A stretch of 64,000 bases of DNA from contig NZ_RDBE01000001.1 in assembly GCF_003674065.1 (NCBI RefSeq), positions 457,614 through 521,613 of the forward strand. Direction: 5' to 3'. The notes under the pieces were generated by a model. That model did no database searches, was not told the DNA's origin, and saw only the letters and a list, made by a program, of their open reading frames with translations. This document shows positions 48,929 to 56,800 of the stretch, piece by piece; positions within the stretch are counted from its first letter, which is position 1, and each line of letters opens with the position of its first letter. The stretch comes from Nocardioides mangrovicus. GTDB taxonomy: Bacteria; Actinomycetota; Actinomycetes; Propionibacteriales; Nocardioidaceae. A program made the position numbers and the translations under genes.

Positions 48929-49498
48929 ATGGCGGCGGCGCCTGCCGAGCTGTGGCTGGTACGCCACGGCGAGACCGAGTGGAGCCGCGACGGCCGGCAC
49001 ACCTCGGTCACCGAGCTGCCGCTGACCGAGGCGGGCGAGCAGGTGGCCGAGAGCCTGCGGCCCCGCCTGGCCGACGTCGACTTCGACCTGGTGCTCACCA
49101 GCCCGCGCCAGCGGGCGCGGCGGACGGCGGAGCTGGCGGGGTTCCCCGAGGCGGAGGTCGACGACGACCTGGCCGAGTGGGCGTACGGGGAGTACGAGGG
49201 CATCTCCACCCTGCAGATCCGCGAGAGCGTGCCCGGCTGGACCGTCTGGGACTACCCGTGCCCCGGCGGCGAGAGCGCCGAGCAGGTGGGGGACCGGCTG
49301 GACCGCGTCGTGGCCCGGGTGCGCGCCGACGGCGGACGCTGCCTGGCCTTCGGCCACGGCCACGCCAGCCGGGTGCTGGCCGCTCGCTGGCTGGGGCTGC
49401 CGGTGCGCGACGGCTGCCACTTCGCGCTCGACACCGCGACCATCTCGGTGCTCTCCGCCGAGCGGGAGTCCCCGGTCGTCCAGCGCTGGAACTCCTGA
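48929..49498 (+). CDS. Histidine phosphatase superfamily protein
   Basis: Protein of 189 residues with the full catalytic set: VRHGETEW (RHG motif), DLAEWAYGEYEG with the catalytic glutamate, and FGHGHASRVLAARW with the second histidine. The variable region PCPGGESAEQVGDR is typical of phosphatase-type members (acid phosphatase or mutase-like). It is separated by 1 bp from the MaoC gene, so they share a transcript. The substrate is unknown; it is a paralogue in superfamily terms of the protein at 6,237 but not close to it. Confidence 0.9.
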   Translation: MAAAPAELWLVRHGETEWSRDGRHTSVTELPLTEAGEQVAESLRPRLADVDFDLVLTSPRQRARRTAELAGFPEAEVDDDLAEWAYGEYEGISTLQIRESVPGWTVWDYPCPGGESAEQVGDRLDRVVARVRADGGRCLAFGHGHASRVLAARWLGLPVRDGCHFALDTATISVLSAERESPVVQRWNS

Positions 49499-49514
49499 CC
49501 CGGCCCGGTGGCTC

Positions 49515-49520
49515 TATCGT
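49515..49520 (+). promoter_or_regulatory. -10 hexamer TATCGT of the DUF6758 operon
   Basis: TATCGT lies 6 nt before GTG 49527, no Shine-Dalgarno. It heads the DUF6758-PHP-MarC operon. Confidence 0.5.
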
Positions 49521-49526
49521 TGGCCG

Positions 49527-50168
49527 GTGGCCCTTGCTCCCTGGTGCCCGCGCTGCCAGCAGCCGGCCCCGCGCAGCTCGACCGGATGGGTCTGCGTCGA
49601 CCACGGTGAGGTGACTCCGCTGTGGCGCGCGGCGCAGCCGGACTACGACGGCTTCGCCGAGGTGCTCGGCCGGTGCGGGGAGACGCCGGTCTACCTGCCC
49701 TGGCCGCTGAGCCCGGGCTGGCGCGTCGCCGACTACGGCTGCGTCGGCGACCCGGGTACCGGATCCGGCGCGCTCGCCACCGTGACCACCACCTGCGGCA
49801 CCAGCTCGCTCGACGGCGACGTCGAGGTGACCATCGCGGTCGAGGAGCCGGGCGTGGGCCTCGGCGCTCGCCTCGCCGGCACCGGGACCGCCGACCCGGG
49901 CGCCACGGTGGGGCTCGGCGCCGCCGCGGTGCGGATCCGGGTCGACCAGCGGCCGGTGCCGCTGTGGGCGGTGCCCAGCGGCGAGAGCGACGACGTCCTG
50001 GCCCGATCGGTCTTCGCCGGCGAGGCCGGCGGCCGTTGGCTGTGGCTGGTGATGCGGCCCGCCTCGGCGGCGCTGCTGCTGCGCGACGAGTGGCTGTTCT
50101 CCGACGCCGCGACGTTCGGTCCGCAGGCGGTCGAGATCGGCTTCGGCGGCCGGCCTGCGTCGTGGTGA
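49527..50168 (+). CDS. DUF6758 family protein
   Basis: Protein of 213 residues matching the actinobacterial DUF6758 pattern: CPRC near the N-terminus with a following CVDHGEVTPLW (zinc-binding-like), VYLPWPLSPGW, VAVEEPGVGLGARLAG-type region, and FAGEAGGRWLWLVMRP. The function is unknown. The stop overlaps the start of the PHP gene (GTGA). DUF6758, PHP and MarC genes in this order occur in many actinobacteria, suggesting a linked but unknown process. Confidence 0.8.
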   Translation: MALAPWCPRCQQPAPRSSTGWVCVDHGEVTPLWRAAQPDYDGFAEVLGRCGETPVYLPWPLSPGWRVADYGCVGDPGTGSGALATVTTTCGTSSLDGDVEVTIAVEEPGVGLGARLAGTGTADPGATVGLGAAAVRIRVDQRPVPLWAVPSGESDDVLARSVFAGEAGGRWLWLVMRPASAALLLRDEWLFSDAATFGPQAVEIGFGGRPASW

Positions 50169-51001
50169 GCGCAGCCGGGGGCATCGACCTCCACACGCAC
50201 TCCACCCGCTCCGACGGCACGGCGTCGCCCGCCGAGCTGGTCGCCCAGGCGGCCGAGGCCGGGCTGTCGGTGGTCGCGTTGACCGACCACGACACCACCG
50301 CCGGGTGGGACGAGGCCGCCGCGGCGGCCGAGCGCCACGGCGTCGAGCTGGTGCGGGGGATCGAGATGAGCACCGAGCTCCGCGGCCGCAGCGTGCACCT
50401 GCTGGGCTACCTCTTCGATCCCGACCACCCGCCGCTGGTGGCCGAGCTGGAGCGGATCCTGGCCGGACGCGAGGGCCGGCTGCCGGCGATGGTCGCGAGG
50501 CTGACCGACGCCGGCTACGAGCTGACCGAGGCCGACGTCTTGGCCGCGGCCCCGTCCGGCGCGGTGCTGGGCCGCCCGCACGTGGCCGACGCACTGGTGG
50601 CGCGCGGCTACGTCGGGCACCGCGACGAGGCGTTCGCGACGCTGCTGGGTCCCGGCGGCGTCGGCTACGTCCCGCGCTACGGCACCCCGCTCGAGGACGC
50701 CGTCAGGATCCTCACCGAGGCCGGCGGCGCGACCGTGGTGGCCCACCCGTGGGGCCGGGCCCGCGCCCTGCAGCCCGACGACCTGGCGCGGCTCTCGGTG
50801 CTGGGGCTGGCCGGCGTGGAGGTCGACCACCAGGACCACACGCCCGAGCAGCGCGCCGAGCTGGGTTCCCTGGCGCGGTCGATGGACCTGGTGGCCACGG
50901 GCTCCAGCGACTTCCACGGCACCGGCAAGACCGACCACGAGCTGGGCGTCAACACCACCGACCCGGCCGAGTACGCCCGGCTGCGGGAGCGGGCGCGGTG
51001 A
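50165..51001 (+). CDS. PHP-domain phosphoesterase (RNase AM/TrpH-like)
   Basis: Metal-dependent PHP phosphoesterase of 278 residues. HTHSTRSDG near the start, TDHDTTAGW, GIEMSTEL, and the late SSDFHG supply the metal ligands of the family. TrpH-like members hydrolyse 3',5'-nucleoside bisphosphates or act as 5'-3' exoribonuclease (RNase AM). GTG 50165 overlaps the DUF6758 stop; a GTG directly before it (50162) is also in frame. The stop overlaps MarC (GTGA), so all three are translationally coupled. Confidence 0.9.
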   Translation: MSAAGGIDLHTHSTRSDGTASPAELVAQAAEAGLSVVALTDHDTTAGWDEAAAAAERHGVELVRGIEMSTELRGRSVHLLGYLFDPDHPPLVAELERILAGREGRLPAMVARLTDAGYELTEADVLAAAPSGAVLGRPHVADALVARGYVGHRDEAFATLLGPGGVGYVPRYGTPLEDAVRILTEAGGATVVAHPWGRARALQPDDLARLSVLGLAGVEVDHQDHTPEQRAELGSLARSMDLVATGSSDFHGTGKTDHELGVNTTDPAEYARLRERAR

Positions 51002-51600
51002 ACGCGACGCTCATGATCGAGGTCTTCGTGACCCTGTTCGTGATCATGGACCCGGTCGGCACCGTGCCGATCTTCTTGGCGCTGACCTCCGGCCGCTCGG
51101 CGCTGACGGCGCGGCGGGCCGCCTGGCAGGCGGTGACGGTCTCGTTCGTCGTGATCGCGGTGTTCGGGTTCTTCGGCCAGCAGATCCTGGGCTACCTCCA
51201 CATCTCGCTGCCCGCCCTGCAGGCCGCCGGCGGCCTGCTGCTGCTCCTGGTCGCCCTGCAGCTGCTGACCGGGCAGGAGGAGGAGATGACGGCCAACGCC
51301 AACACCAACGTCGCCCTCGTGCCGCTGGGCACGCCGCTGCTGGCCGGCCCCGGTGCGATCGTCGCGACGATGGTCTTCGCCCGGCAGGTCGACGCGTTCG
51401 GAGACTTCTCCGCCGTGGGGCTCGGCGTCATCGGCGTGCACGTCACCTTGTGGCTTGCGATGCGGTTCTCGCTGCCCATCCTGCGGTTGCTGCGCGAGAG
51501 CGGCGTGCTGCTGGTGACGCGGATCTCCGGCCTGCTGCTCTCGGCCATCGCGGTGCAGATGGTGGCCGACGCGGTGCGTGCGTTCATCGAAGCCGGGTAG
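50998..51600 (+). CDS. MarC family integral membrane protein
   Basis: Six-helix membrane protein of 200 residues of the MarC/UPF0056 family. The signature VIMDPVGTVPIFLALTSGRS is at the N-terminus, and PLGTPLLAGPGAIVATM in the second half. MarC proteins were once linked to antibiotic resistance, but the role is unproven. GTG 50998 overlaps the PHP stop as GTGA. The epimerase gene follows 10 bp later with its own purine-rich site. Confidence 0.92.
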   Translation: MNATLMIEVFVTLFVIMDPVGTVPIFLALTSGRSALTARRAAWQAVTVSFVVIAVFGFFGQQILGYLHISLPALQAAGGLLLLLVALQLLTGQEEEMTANANTNVALVPLGTPLLAGPGAIVATMVFARQVDAFGDFSAVGLGVIGVHVTLWLAMRFSLPILRLLRESGVLLVTRISGLLLSAIAVQMVADAVRAFIEAG

Positions 51601-51610
51601 AGGGCAGGGC

Positions 51611-52510
51611 ATGCGCATCCTCTTCACCGGCGGCAGCGGCAAGGCCGGCCGGCACGTCGCCCCCTACCTGGCCCATCGGGGACATCAGGTCACCAACGCC
51701 GACCTCGTCGCCCTCGACCACCCCGACGTGTCCGACCTGCGCGTCGACCTCACCGACGCCGGCCAGACCTACTCGGCACTGGCCGGCCTGGCCACCATGG
51801 CCGAGCTGGACCTGCCCCGGCCGCCGGCCTACGACGCGGTGGTGCACTTCGCCGCCGTGCCGCGCATCCTGCTCGTCCCCGACAGCACGACGTACGCGAC
51901 GAACGTGCTGAGCACCTACCACGTGCTGGAGGCGGCCACCCGGCTCGGCGTGCCCAAGGTCGTGTTCGCCTCCTCGGAGACGACGTACGGCGTCTGCTTC
52001 GCCCAGGGCGAGCGTCGTCCGCTCTACCTGCCGGTGGACGAGGAGCACCCGACGGTGCCCGAGGACTCCTACGCGATGTCCAAGGTCGCCGGCGAGGCGA
52101 CCGCCCGGTCGTTCCAGGCCCGCACCGGCCTCGACGTCTACGGGCTGCGGATCAACAACGTCATCGAGCCGCAGGAGTACGCCGAGCTGTTCCCGGCCTT
52201 CCTGGACGACCCGGCGCTGCGGCGTCGCAACCTGTTCGCCTACATCGACGTGCGCGACCTCGGCCAGCTGGTCCAGCGGTGCCTGGAGGTCGACGGGCTG
52301 GGTTACCAGGTGTTCAACGTGGCCAACGCCGACCTCTCGGTCGCCGCCACCACCGAGGAGCTGCGCCGGCGCTTCTACGCGGGCGTCGAGTGCCGGCGCG
52401 AGCTGGCGCCCGAGGAGACCTTCTACGCCATCGACAAGGCCCGCGACCTGCTCGGCTACGAGCCGCAGCACTCCTGGCGCGACGTCCTGCCCGACCCCCG
52501 CGCGCGGTGA
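51611..52510 (+). CDS. NAD-dependent sugar epimerase/dehydratase family protein
   Basis: Extended short-chain dehydrogenase of 299 residues. The dinucleotide motif TGGSGKAGRHV is at the N-terminus, HFAAVPR and VFASSETTYG follow, and SYAMSKVAGE is the YxxxK catalytic pair with an upstream Ser. This family acts on nucleotide sugars or similar carbohydrate substrates; the specific reaction is unknown. ATG 51611 has GAGGGCAGGG directly upstream, and the in-frame ATG at 51578 lies within marC and is not preferred. Confidence 0.88.
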   Translation: MRILFTGGSGKAGRHVAPYLAHRGHQVTNADLVALDHPDVSDLRVDLTDAGQTYSALAGLATMAELDLPRPPAYDAVVHFAAVPRILLVPDSTTYATNVLSTYHVLEAATRLGVPKVVFASSETTYGVCFAQGERRPLYLPVDEEHPTVPEDSYAMSKVAGEATARSFQARTGLDVYGLRINNVIEPQEYAELFPAFLDDPALRRRNLFAYIDVRDLGQLVQRCLEVDGLGYQVFNVANADLSVAATTEELRRRFYAGVECRRELAPEETFYAIDKARDLLGYEPQHSWRDVLPDPRAR

Positions 52511-52573
52511 GCCCGGGCCGACCGGGTGTCGCAGCGGCCCCGGCTTGGACGCGCGGGATTCAATAGGCACGAC

Positions 52574-53581
52574 ATGACGCACCCTCGCCGCCTCCTGCTC
52601 TCCGTCCTCGCCGGCGTCCTGCTGCTGACCGCCTCGGCGTGCGGCGACACCTCCGGCTCGACGCCGCAGGCCGGCTCCACGGCCACCGTCACCGTGACGC
52701 CGTCGACCTCCGCCTCGACCAGCCCGTCGCCCTCGGCCTCGCCGACGAAGAAGGTCTACCCGACCGGCCCGCCGATGCTGCTCGACAGCATCGCACCGCT
52801 CAGCGGCACCACCGTCGGGGTCGCCATGCCGATCTCGATCGTCTTCACCGACCCGGTGAAGCCCTCGGCCCGCGCCCGCGTCGAGCGGCACCTGAAGCTG
52901 ACCACGTCGGTGCCGGTCACCGGCGCCTGGCACTGGTTCGGCGACCAGCGCGTCGACTTCCGCCCCCAGGGCTTCTGGCAGCCCGGCACCACCATCGCCC
53001 TGGACGCCGAGCTCGACCACGTCGGCGACGGCTACGGCCGCTACGGCACCCACAGCTACACGCGGAACTTCACCGTCGGCGCCGACGTGCGGACCCACGT
53101 CTACGTCAAGAAGCACAAGACGGTGGTGACCAAGAACGGCAAGGTCGTCCGCACCATGCCCAGCGACGCCGGCAGCCCGGAGTTCCCCTCCTGGGACGGC
53201 ACGATGGCCGTCGTCAGCACCTCGCGCACCGTGCGCATGACCTCCTGCAGCGTCCAGATCGCCTGCAACAAGAACGACCCGAACTTCTATGACCTCACGC
53301 TGCCCTGGGACGTCCGGATCACCAACTCCGGCACCTTCCTGCACTACTCCACCGGCGACCCCTACCCCGGCCACAGCTACGGCTCGCACGGCTGCGTGCA
53401 CCTCTCCTACAAGGACGCGCAGTGGTACTACCAGCTCTCCAAGGAGGGCGACCCGGTCACCATCACCGGCTCCCCGCGAGGCAAGGCCGAGGGCGACAAC
53501 GGGTACGCCGACTACGACGTGAGCTGGACCGACTGGCTGGCCGGGAGCGGCATGAAGGCGTTCACGACGACCGCTGCGTGA
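52574..53581 (+). CDS. L,D-transpeptidase lipoprotein with Ig-like domain
   Basis: Cell-wall cross-linking enzyme of 335 residues. A signal with lipobox (LLTASAC) and a Ser/Thr linker lead to an Ig-like domain (about 65-165) and a YkuD catalytic domain with HYSTGDPYPGHSYGSHGCVHLS, which has the HXX...SHGCxxL histidine and cysteine. It would form 3-3 cross-links in peptidoglycan, as mycobacterial Ldt enzymes do. ATG 52574 fits the signal peptide; the longer in-frame start at 52526 does not. Confidence 0.92.
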   Translation: MTHPRRLLLSVLAGVLLLTASACGDTSGSTPQAGSTATVTVTPSTSASTSPSPSASPTKKVYPTGPPMLLDSIAPLSGTTVGVAMPISIVFTDPVKPSARARVERHLKLTTSVPVTGAWHWFGDQRVDFRPQGFWQPGTTIALDAELDHVGDGYGRYGTHSYTRNFTVGADVRTHVYVKKHKTVVTKNGKVVRTMPSDAGSPEFPSWDGTMAVVSTSRTVRMTSCSVQIACNKNDPNFYDLTLPWDVRITNSGTFLHYSTGDPYPGHSYGSHGCVHLSYKDAQWYYQLSKEGDPVTITGSPRGKAEGDNGYADYDVSWTDWLAGSGMKAFTTTAA

Positions 53582-53600
53582 GAGCTCGCCGGGAGTCGAC

Positions 53601-55106
53601 TCAGAAGCCCAGCACCTTGCCGAGCGCGGAGAAGAAGACGTCGAAGGTCTTGGCGATCGGGCTCGTGGGTCCCTCGACGGTGGACTTCTGCCAGAAGAGC
53701 TCGTGGTGGCCGGTGAAGTCGCTGTCGACGAGCGGGGTCCTGCCCCACAGGTAGGGCCAGAAGACCTCAGTCCGTCTCACGCCGACGGACAAGCGCGAGT
53801 CGAAGCCCATGACCAGGTTCTGCTCCATCCTGGTGGACCTGCCACCGGGACTGGTGGCCACGACGTCCCCGAGTCCCTGGACGATGAGGCTGCCGGTGCC
53901 GGCGAAGAGGATGTAGCGCACCTGCCAGGTCGCGAACGACTGAATGCCCCACTGCCACCGCGTGTACAGATCCGGCGCACCGATGACACCCACGACGTGC
54001 TTGGGGTGGATCACCAGGCCCGGGTGATCGGCGAAGTCGATGCGCATCAGGTAGGAGTCGGGGTCGCTGGGGGTGGCCAGGGTCGCCGAGGTGCCCTGCT
54101 CGTCGCCGGTGATGCGGCTCAGGCCGTAGAGCCCGGCCGCGAAGCTGATGAACGGCGAGCTCCAGTCGTAGAGCAGTCGACTGCGCACCTTGCCCCGCAC
54201 CGGGCGTACGTGCTCCGACCGCGCCGACATCACCTCGCCGACGGGCAGCTCGACCGTCAGGGTTCGCCGTGCCTCGGCCGTGTGCAGGCGGGCGGACGGA
54301 TGCGAAGAACCGCCGGCGAGCTGCATGGGCCTGTGCACCCGGCTCACCATCGGCATCAGCACGAAGTAGCTGAGGGTGCGCAGGACTCCAGGCATGAGGA
54401 CGAGGAGCAGTGCGGTCACCACCAGCCATCTCCACGACCGGTGCCACACGTTGACGACCCATCCCGACCAGGAGCCCTGAGCAGCGCGCAGGCTCTTCTC
54501 CTCGGCCTTCTTCTGGCCCAGCCTGGACTCCTGCGTGTCGATCTGCCGCGCGAGCGGCGAGAGGGCGCCGTCCGCGCCCAGCCGGTCGAGCTTCTGCTCG
54601 GCGCTCAGGTCGTCGTCACGGAGGATCGCAGCGTCCTTCTCGGCCCGGCCGAGGTTCTTCTCCAGGGTCTGCTCGGTCGCGACCGCCGCGTCGTACAGCT
54701 TCTGCTTGGCCCTGCAGGTGTCGGGCAGAGGTGTGTGGTTCTCGATGAACTTCCTGATCGGGCCGCAGACCTTGTCCCGGGCCTTGCGTCGATCGCTGAC
54801 CTGTCGCTTGCTCTGGGCGACGTCGCGGCGCGCCTGGTCGATCTCGGCGTCGATCGCCGGCTTCAGGGAGCCGACGGCCTTCGTCTGCCCCGCTGCATAC
54901 GTACGTCTGAGCTTCCCGAGATCCTTCTCCAGGGACGCTCGTTCCTCACTGACCTGCTGCAGCCGGTGCCGCTCCACCTCGGCCTTGCGCAGGGCCGGGA
55001 CCAGGGCCGATGTCAGGAGGAGACCGAGGAACAGCGAGAGCAGCACCGCCGCGAACAGACCCGTCTTCCGGAACACGAAGCCGAGGACAGCCGACGCCAG
55101 GCGCAC
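53601..55106 (-). CDS. Two-helix membrane protein with external coiled coil and AIM24-like domain
   Basis: Protein of 501 residues. A first membrane segment (about 15-37) is followed by a long alpha-helical, highly charged region (about 40-210) with two cysteines (C114, C131) that could form a disulfide, then a second hydrophobic stretch (about 225-252) and a C-terminal beta-rich domain containing ARRTLTVELPVGEVMSARSEHVRP and GTGSLIVQGLGD, which looks AIM24-like. The topology would put the coiled coil outside and the AIM24-like part inside. The family as a whole is not recognised. GTG 55106 has TAGGAT 7 nt upstream. Confidence 0.7.
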   Translation of the reverse strand: MRLASAVLGFVFRKTGLFAAVLLSLFLGLLLTSALVPALRKAEVERHRLQQVSEERASLEKDLGKLRRTYAAGQTKAVGSLKPAIDAEIDQARRDVAQSKRQVSDRRKARDKVCGPIRKFIENHTPLPDTCRAKQKLYDAAVATEQTLEKNLGRAEKDAAILRDDDLSAEQKLDRLGADGALSPLARQIDTQESRLGQKKAEEKSLRAAQGSWSGWVVNVWHRSWRWLVVTALLLVLMPGVLRTLSYFVLMPMVSRVHRPMQLAGGSSHPSARLHTAEARRTLTVELPVGEVMSARSEHVRPVRGKVRSRLLYDWSSPFISFAAGLYGLSRITGDEQGTSATLATPSDPDSYLMRIDFADHPGLVIHPKHVVGVIGAPDLYTRWQWGIQSFATWQVRYILFAGTGSLIVQGLGDVVATSPGGRSTRMEQNLVMGFDSRLSVGVRRTEVFWPYLWGRTPLVDSDFTGHHELFWQKSTVEGPTSPIAKTFDVFFSALGKVLGF

Positions 55107-55113
55107 GCGCGCG

Positions 55114-55119
55114 ATCCTA
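55114..55119 (-). promoter_or_regulatory. -10 hexamer TAGGAT of the coiled-coil membrane protein gene
   Basis: TAGGAT on the minus strand is 7 nt before GTG 55106, no Shine-Dalgarno; this decides the start. Confidence 0.55.
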
Positions 55120-55159
55120 CGTTCGCCACGTCCGGCCCGACCTCGACGAGCCGGGAGCC

Positions 55160-56515
55160 CTACGCACTCTCCGCCCCCACCCGCCTCGTCCCCGTGTGGT
55201 CGACCAGGTACATCGCGCCGGCGGGATCTCGCCAGAGGTAGATGCCCGGGAAGGGCTGCTCGACCTGCCAGTCGCTGTGGGTCTTGATGCGGTGGTGGCG
55301 TCTGGACATCGGGCCGTAGTTGCCGATTCGCGACTGGCCCGGTGGGCCACCCCGGCTCCGGGGGCGGTAGGGGCGGGTGTGGTCGATCTCGACGGCGCGG
55401 GTAGTGCGGCTGGCGAAGGGGAAGATGTCGGCCGGCGTCATCAGGTGGACGGCCTCGGCGTGGCGCGCCGGGACCTCGTAGGCGTCGACCGGGGTCTGGT
55501 GGAGCGGGTCGAGGACCGGCCGGACGGTGAACCCGGCGCGCAGGCCGAGGTGGCGACGCACCCAGCCCGCTGAGACCGGGCCATGACCCTCGATGCGGGC
55601 GACGCCGTCGTGGCCGTCCTCGGCGCTCTGTTGGGCGAGGTGGACGTAGAGCTGGGCGCGGGCGACGAGGGTGGAGGCGTCGGGGACGAGCTTGTGCAGG
55701 CCGGGCACCTCGCGACCGGCCTGGCGGTCGACGCGGTGGTGGATGGCGGCCACGGCCACGGCCGGGTTGCAGAGCACCAGCAGCGCCTGCAGCCGGATCT
55801 CCTGCACCCGTGCCGGCTCGGAGTCGCCGTCGACGCTGGGATCGGCCCAGCCGATCTCCTGAAGGGTGGCGGCCATGTCGGTGACGGCCGCGTCGATCTG
55901 GGTGGTTGCCTCGACCGGGCCACGGACGAAGAGCGCGCCCATCGCGTCGCCGAGTGGGCGGCAGGAGCGGACGCACACGTCCTCGGCCGCCTCGCGCTCG
56001 CGCTCGGCGGCGGTGTCGGGATCGGCCTGGATGACCGCGGCGTCGACCAGCGCGGTGAACCGCGACCACGGCAACCGGCCGTCGGCCACCTCGGCGGCGC
56101 GCGCGTCGACCCGGCCGGCCTGCTCGAGGCTGAGGTGACGCGTCTTGCGGGCCACCAGCCGCGCGTGGCCGACGGCGACCTCGAAGGCCGTCAGCCGGGC
56201 GAAGAGGTGGGGGAGTCGGAACTGCAGGTCGAGGCCGTCGGCGATGAGCCGGTCGGCCGACCAGGCGGAGAGCTGCAGCCGGCCACCGACCATGGCGCCG
56301 CTGAACTCCGCCACCGCCGGCGTGCCCTCGCCGCCGAGCCGCACCAGGCGCTCGCGGCCCGCGCGCCCCGCCTGGGCGGGATCGAGGTCGGCGTTCGCGA
56401 GGGCGAACGCCGTGGCCGTCAGCAGCTTCCGGGTCTGCGCCTCGCGCTCCTGCCGGTGCAGCACGTCCAGCTCGTCGAGCAGCCCGGGCTGCTGGAGCGT
56501 GGGGGTGGAGGGCAT
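55160..56515 (-). CDS. DUF222 domain HNH endonuclease (13E12-type repeat family)
   Basis: Protein of 451 residues with an N-terminal DUF222 region (about 10-330) and a C-terminal HNH nuclease motif, EIDHTRPYRPRSRGGPPGQSRIGNYGPMSRRHHRIKTH (about 380-415). This family is abundant in Nocardioides and Mycobacterium (13E12 repeats) and members are often DNA-damage induced. Directly upstream is a perfect LexA box adjoining the -10 TAGATT, so SOS control is strongly suggested. No transposition features are seen. The biological role of the nuclease is unknown. Confidence 0.92.
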   Translation of the reverse strand: MPSTPTLQQPGLLDELDVLHRQEREAQTRKLLTATAFALANADLDPAQAGRAGRERLVRLGGEGTPAVAEFSGAMVGGRLQLSAWSADRLIADGLDLQFRLPHLFARLTAFEVAVGHARLVARKTRHLSLEQAGRVDARAAEVADGRLPWSRFTALVDAAVIQADPDTAAEREREAAEDVCVRSCRPLGDAMGALFVRGPVEATTQIDAAVTDMAATLQEIGWADPSVDGDSEPARVQEIRLQALLVLCNPAVAVAAIHHRVDRQAGREVPGLHKLVPDASTLVARAQLYVHLAQQSAEDGHDGVARIEGHGPVSAGWVRRHLGLRAGFTVRPVLDPLHQTPVDAYEVPARHAEAVHLMTPADIFPFASRTTRAVEIDHTRPYRPRSRGGPPGQSRIGNYGPMSRRHHRIKTHSDWQVEQPFPGIYLWRDPAGAMYLVDHTGTRRVGAESA

Positions 56516-56521
56516 GAGGTC

Positions 56522-56527
56522 AATCTA
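56522..56527 (-). promoter_or_regulatory. -10 hexamer TAGATT of the HNH endonuclease gene
   Basis: TAGATT on the minus strand is 6 nt before ATG 56515 and directly abuts the LexA box, so a bound repressor would block polymerase. Confidence 0.6.
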
Positions 56528-56791
56528 TCGAACACATGTTCGACATACAAGAGGATGTGCGCTGAGCCCGTCCTGCCATCGGCCAGCACTGCGAGCCCCC
56601 CTTCTCCGCGCTCGTGCGACGTCGCCGTCGAGCTCGGTCACGAGGATGTTGGTCACGTGGTGCGCCAGCGGGTTCCGCTCGCCCAGCGCCCTAGCAGCCT
56701 CGGCGATCGCCTGGGCACCCTCGAGCACGCCGCCACGGGCGTGCAGGTCGATCAGCTCGTGGATCGCGATCCGGTCGCTCGCCTCGCTCAT
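56525..56791 (-). pseudogene. Truncated SnoaL-like (NTF2 fold) gene remnant
   Basis: The frame starts MSEASDRIAIHELIDLHA and continues ...AIAEAARALGERNPLAHHVTNILVTELDGDVAR, both typical of SnoaL-like proteins, but the middle section expected between HA and the AIAE helix, about 35-40 residues, is missing, and the end runs into unrelated sequence (PLVCRTCVR) through the LexA box. A full protein would be about 130 residues against 88 here. I read this as a decayed gene. The DUF222 promoter now occupies its 3' end. Confidence 0.55.
56528..56543. promoter_or_regulatory. LexA (SOS) box TCGAAC-N4-GTTCGA
   Basis: TCGAACACATGTTCGA matches the actinobacterial LexA consensus TCGAAC-N4-GTTCGA in both half-sites. 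It lies 12-28 bp upstream of ATG 56515 and directly beside the -10, where LexA would repress the DUF222/HNH gene until DNA damage. Confidence 0.85.
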
Positions 56792-56800
56792 CTCGCCGCG

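Noticed and set aside
45982-49209. A 1075-codon minus-strand frame
   Set aside because: Only 45982-47484 is a real protein (LicD-methyltransferase). The upstream part lies opposite the MaoC, DUF5302 and phosphatase genes and has biased Val/His/Gly composition typical of antisense frames in high-G+C DNA.
53601-56069. An 822-codon minus-strand frame joining the coiled-coil protein with sequence over the DUF222 gene
   Set aside because: The N-terminal part is the Arg/Pro/Gly-rich shadow of the DUF222 gene; the true start is GTG 55106 with its own -10.
55160-56515. DUF222-HNH gene as a transposon or group I intron endonuclease
   Set aside because: No terminal repeats, target duplication or intron structure; the family is dispersed but not shown to be mobile.
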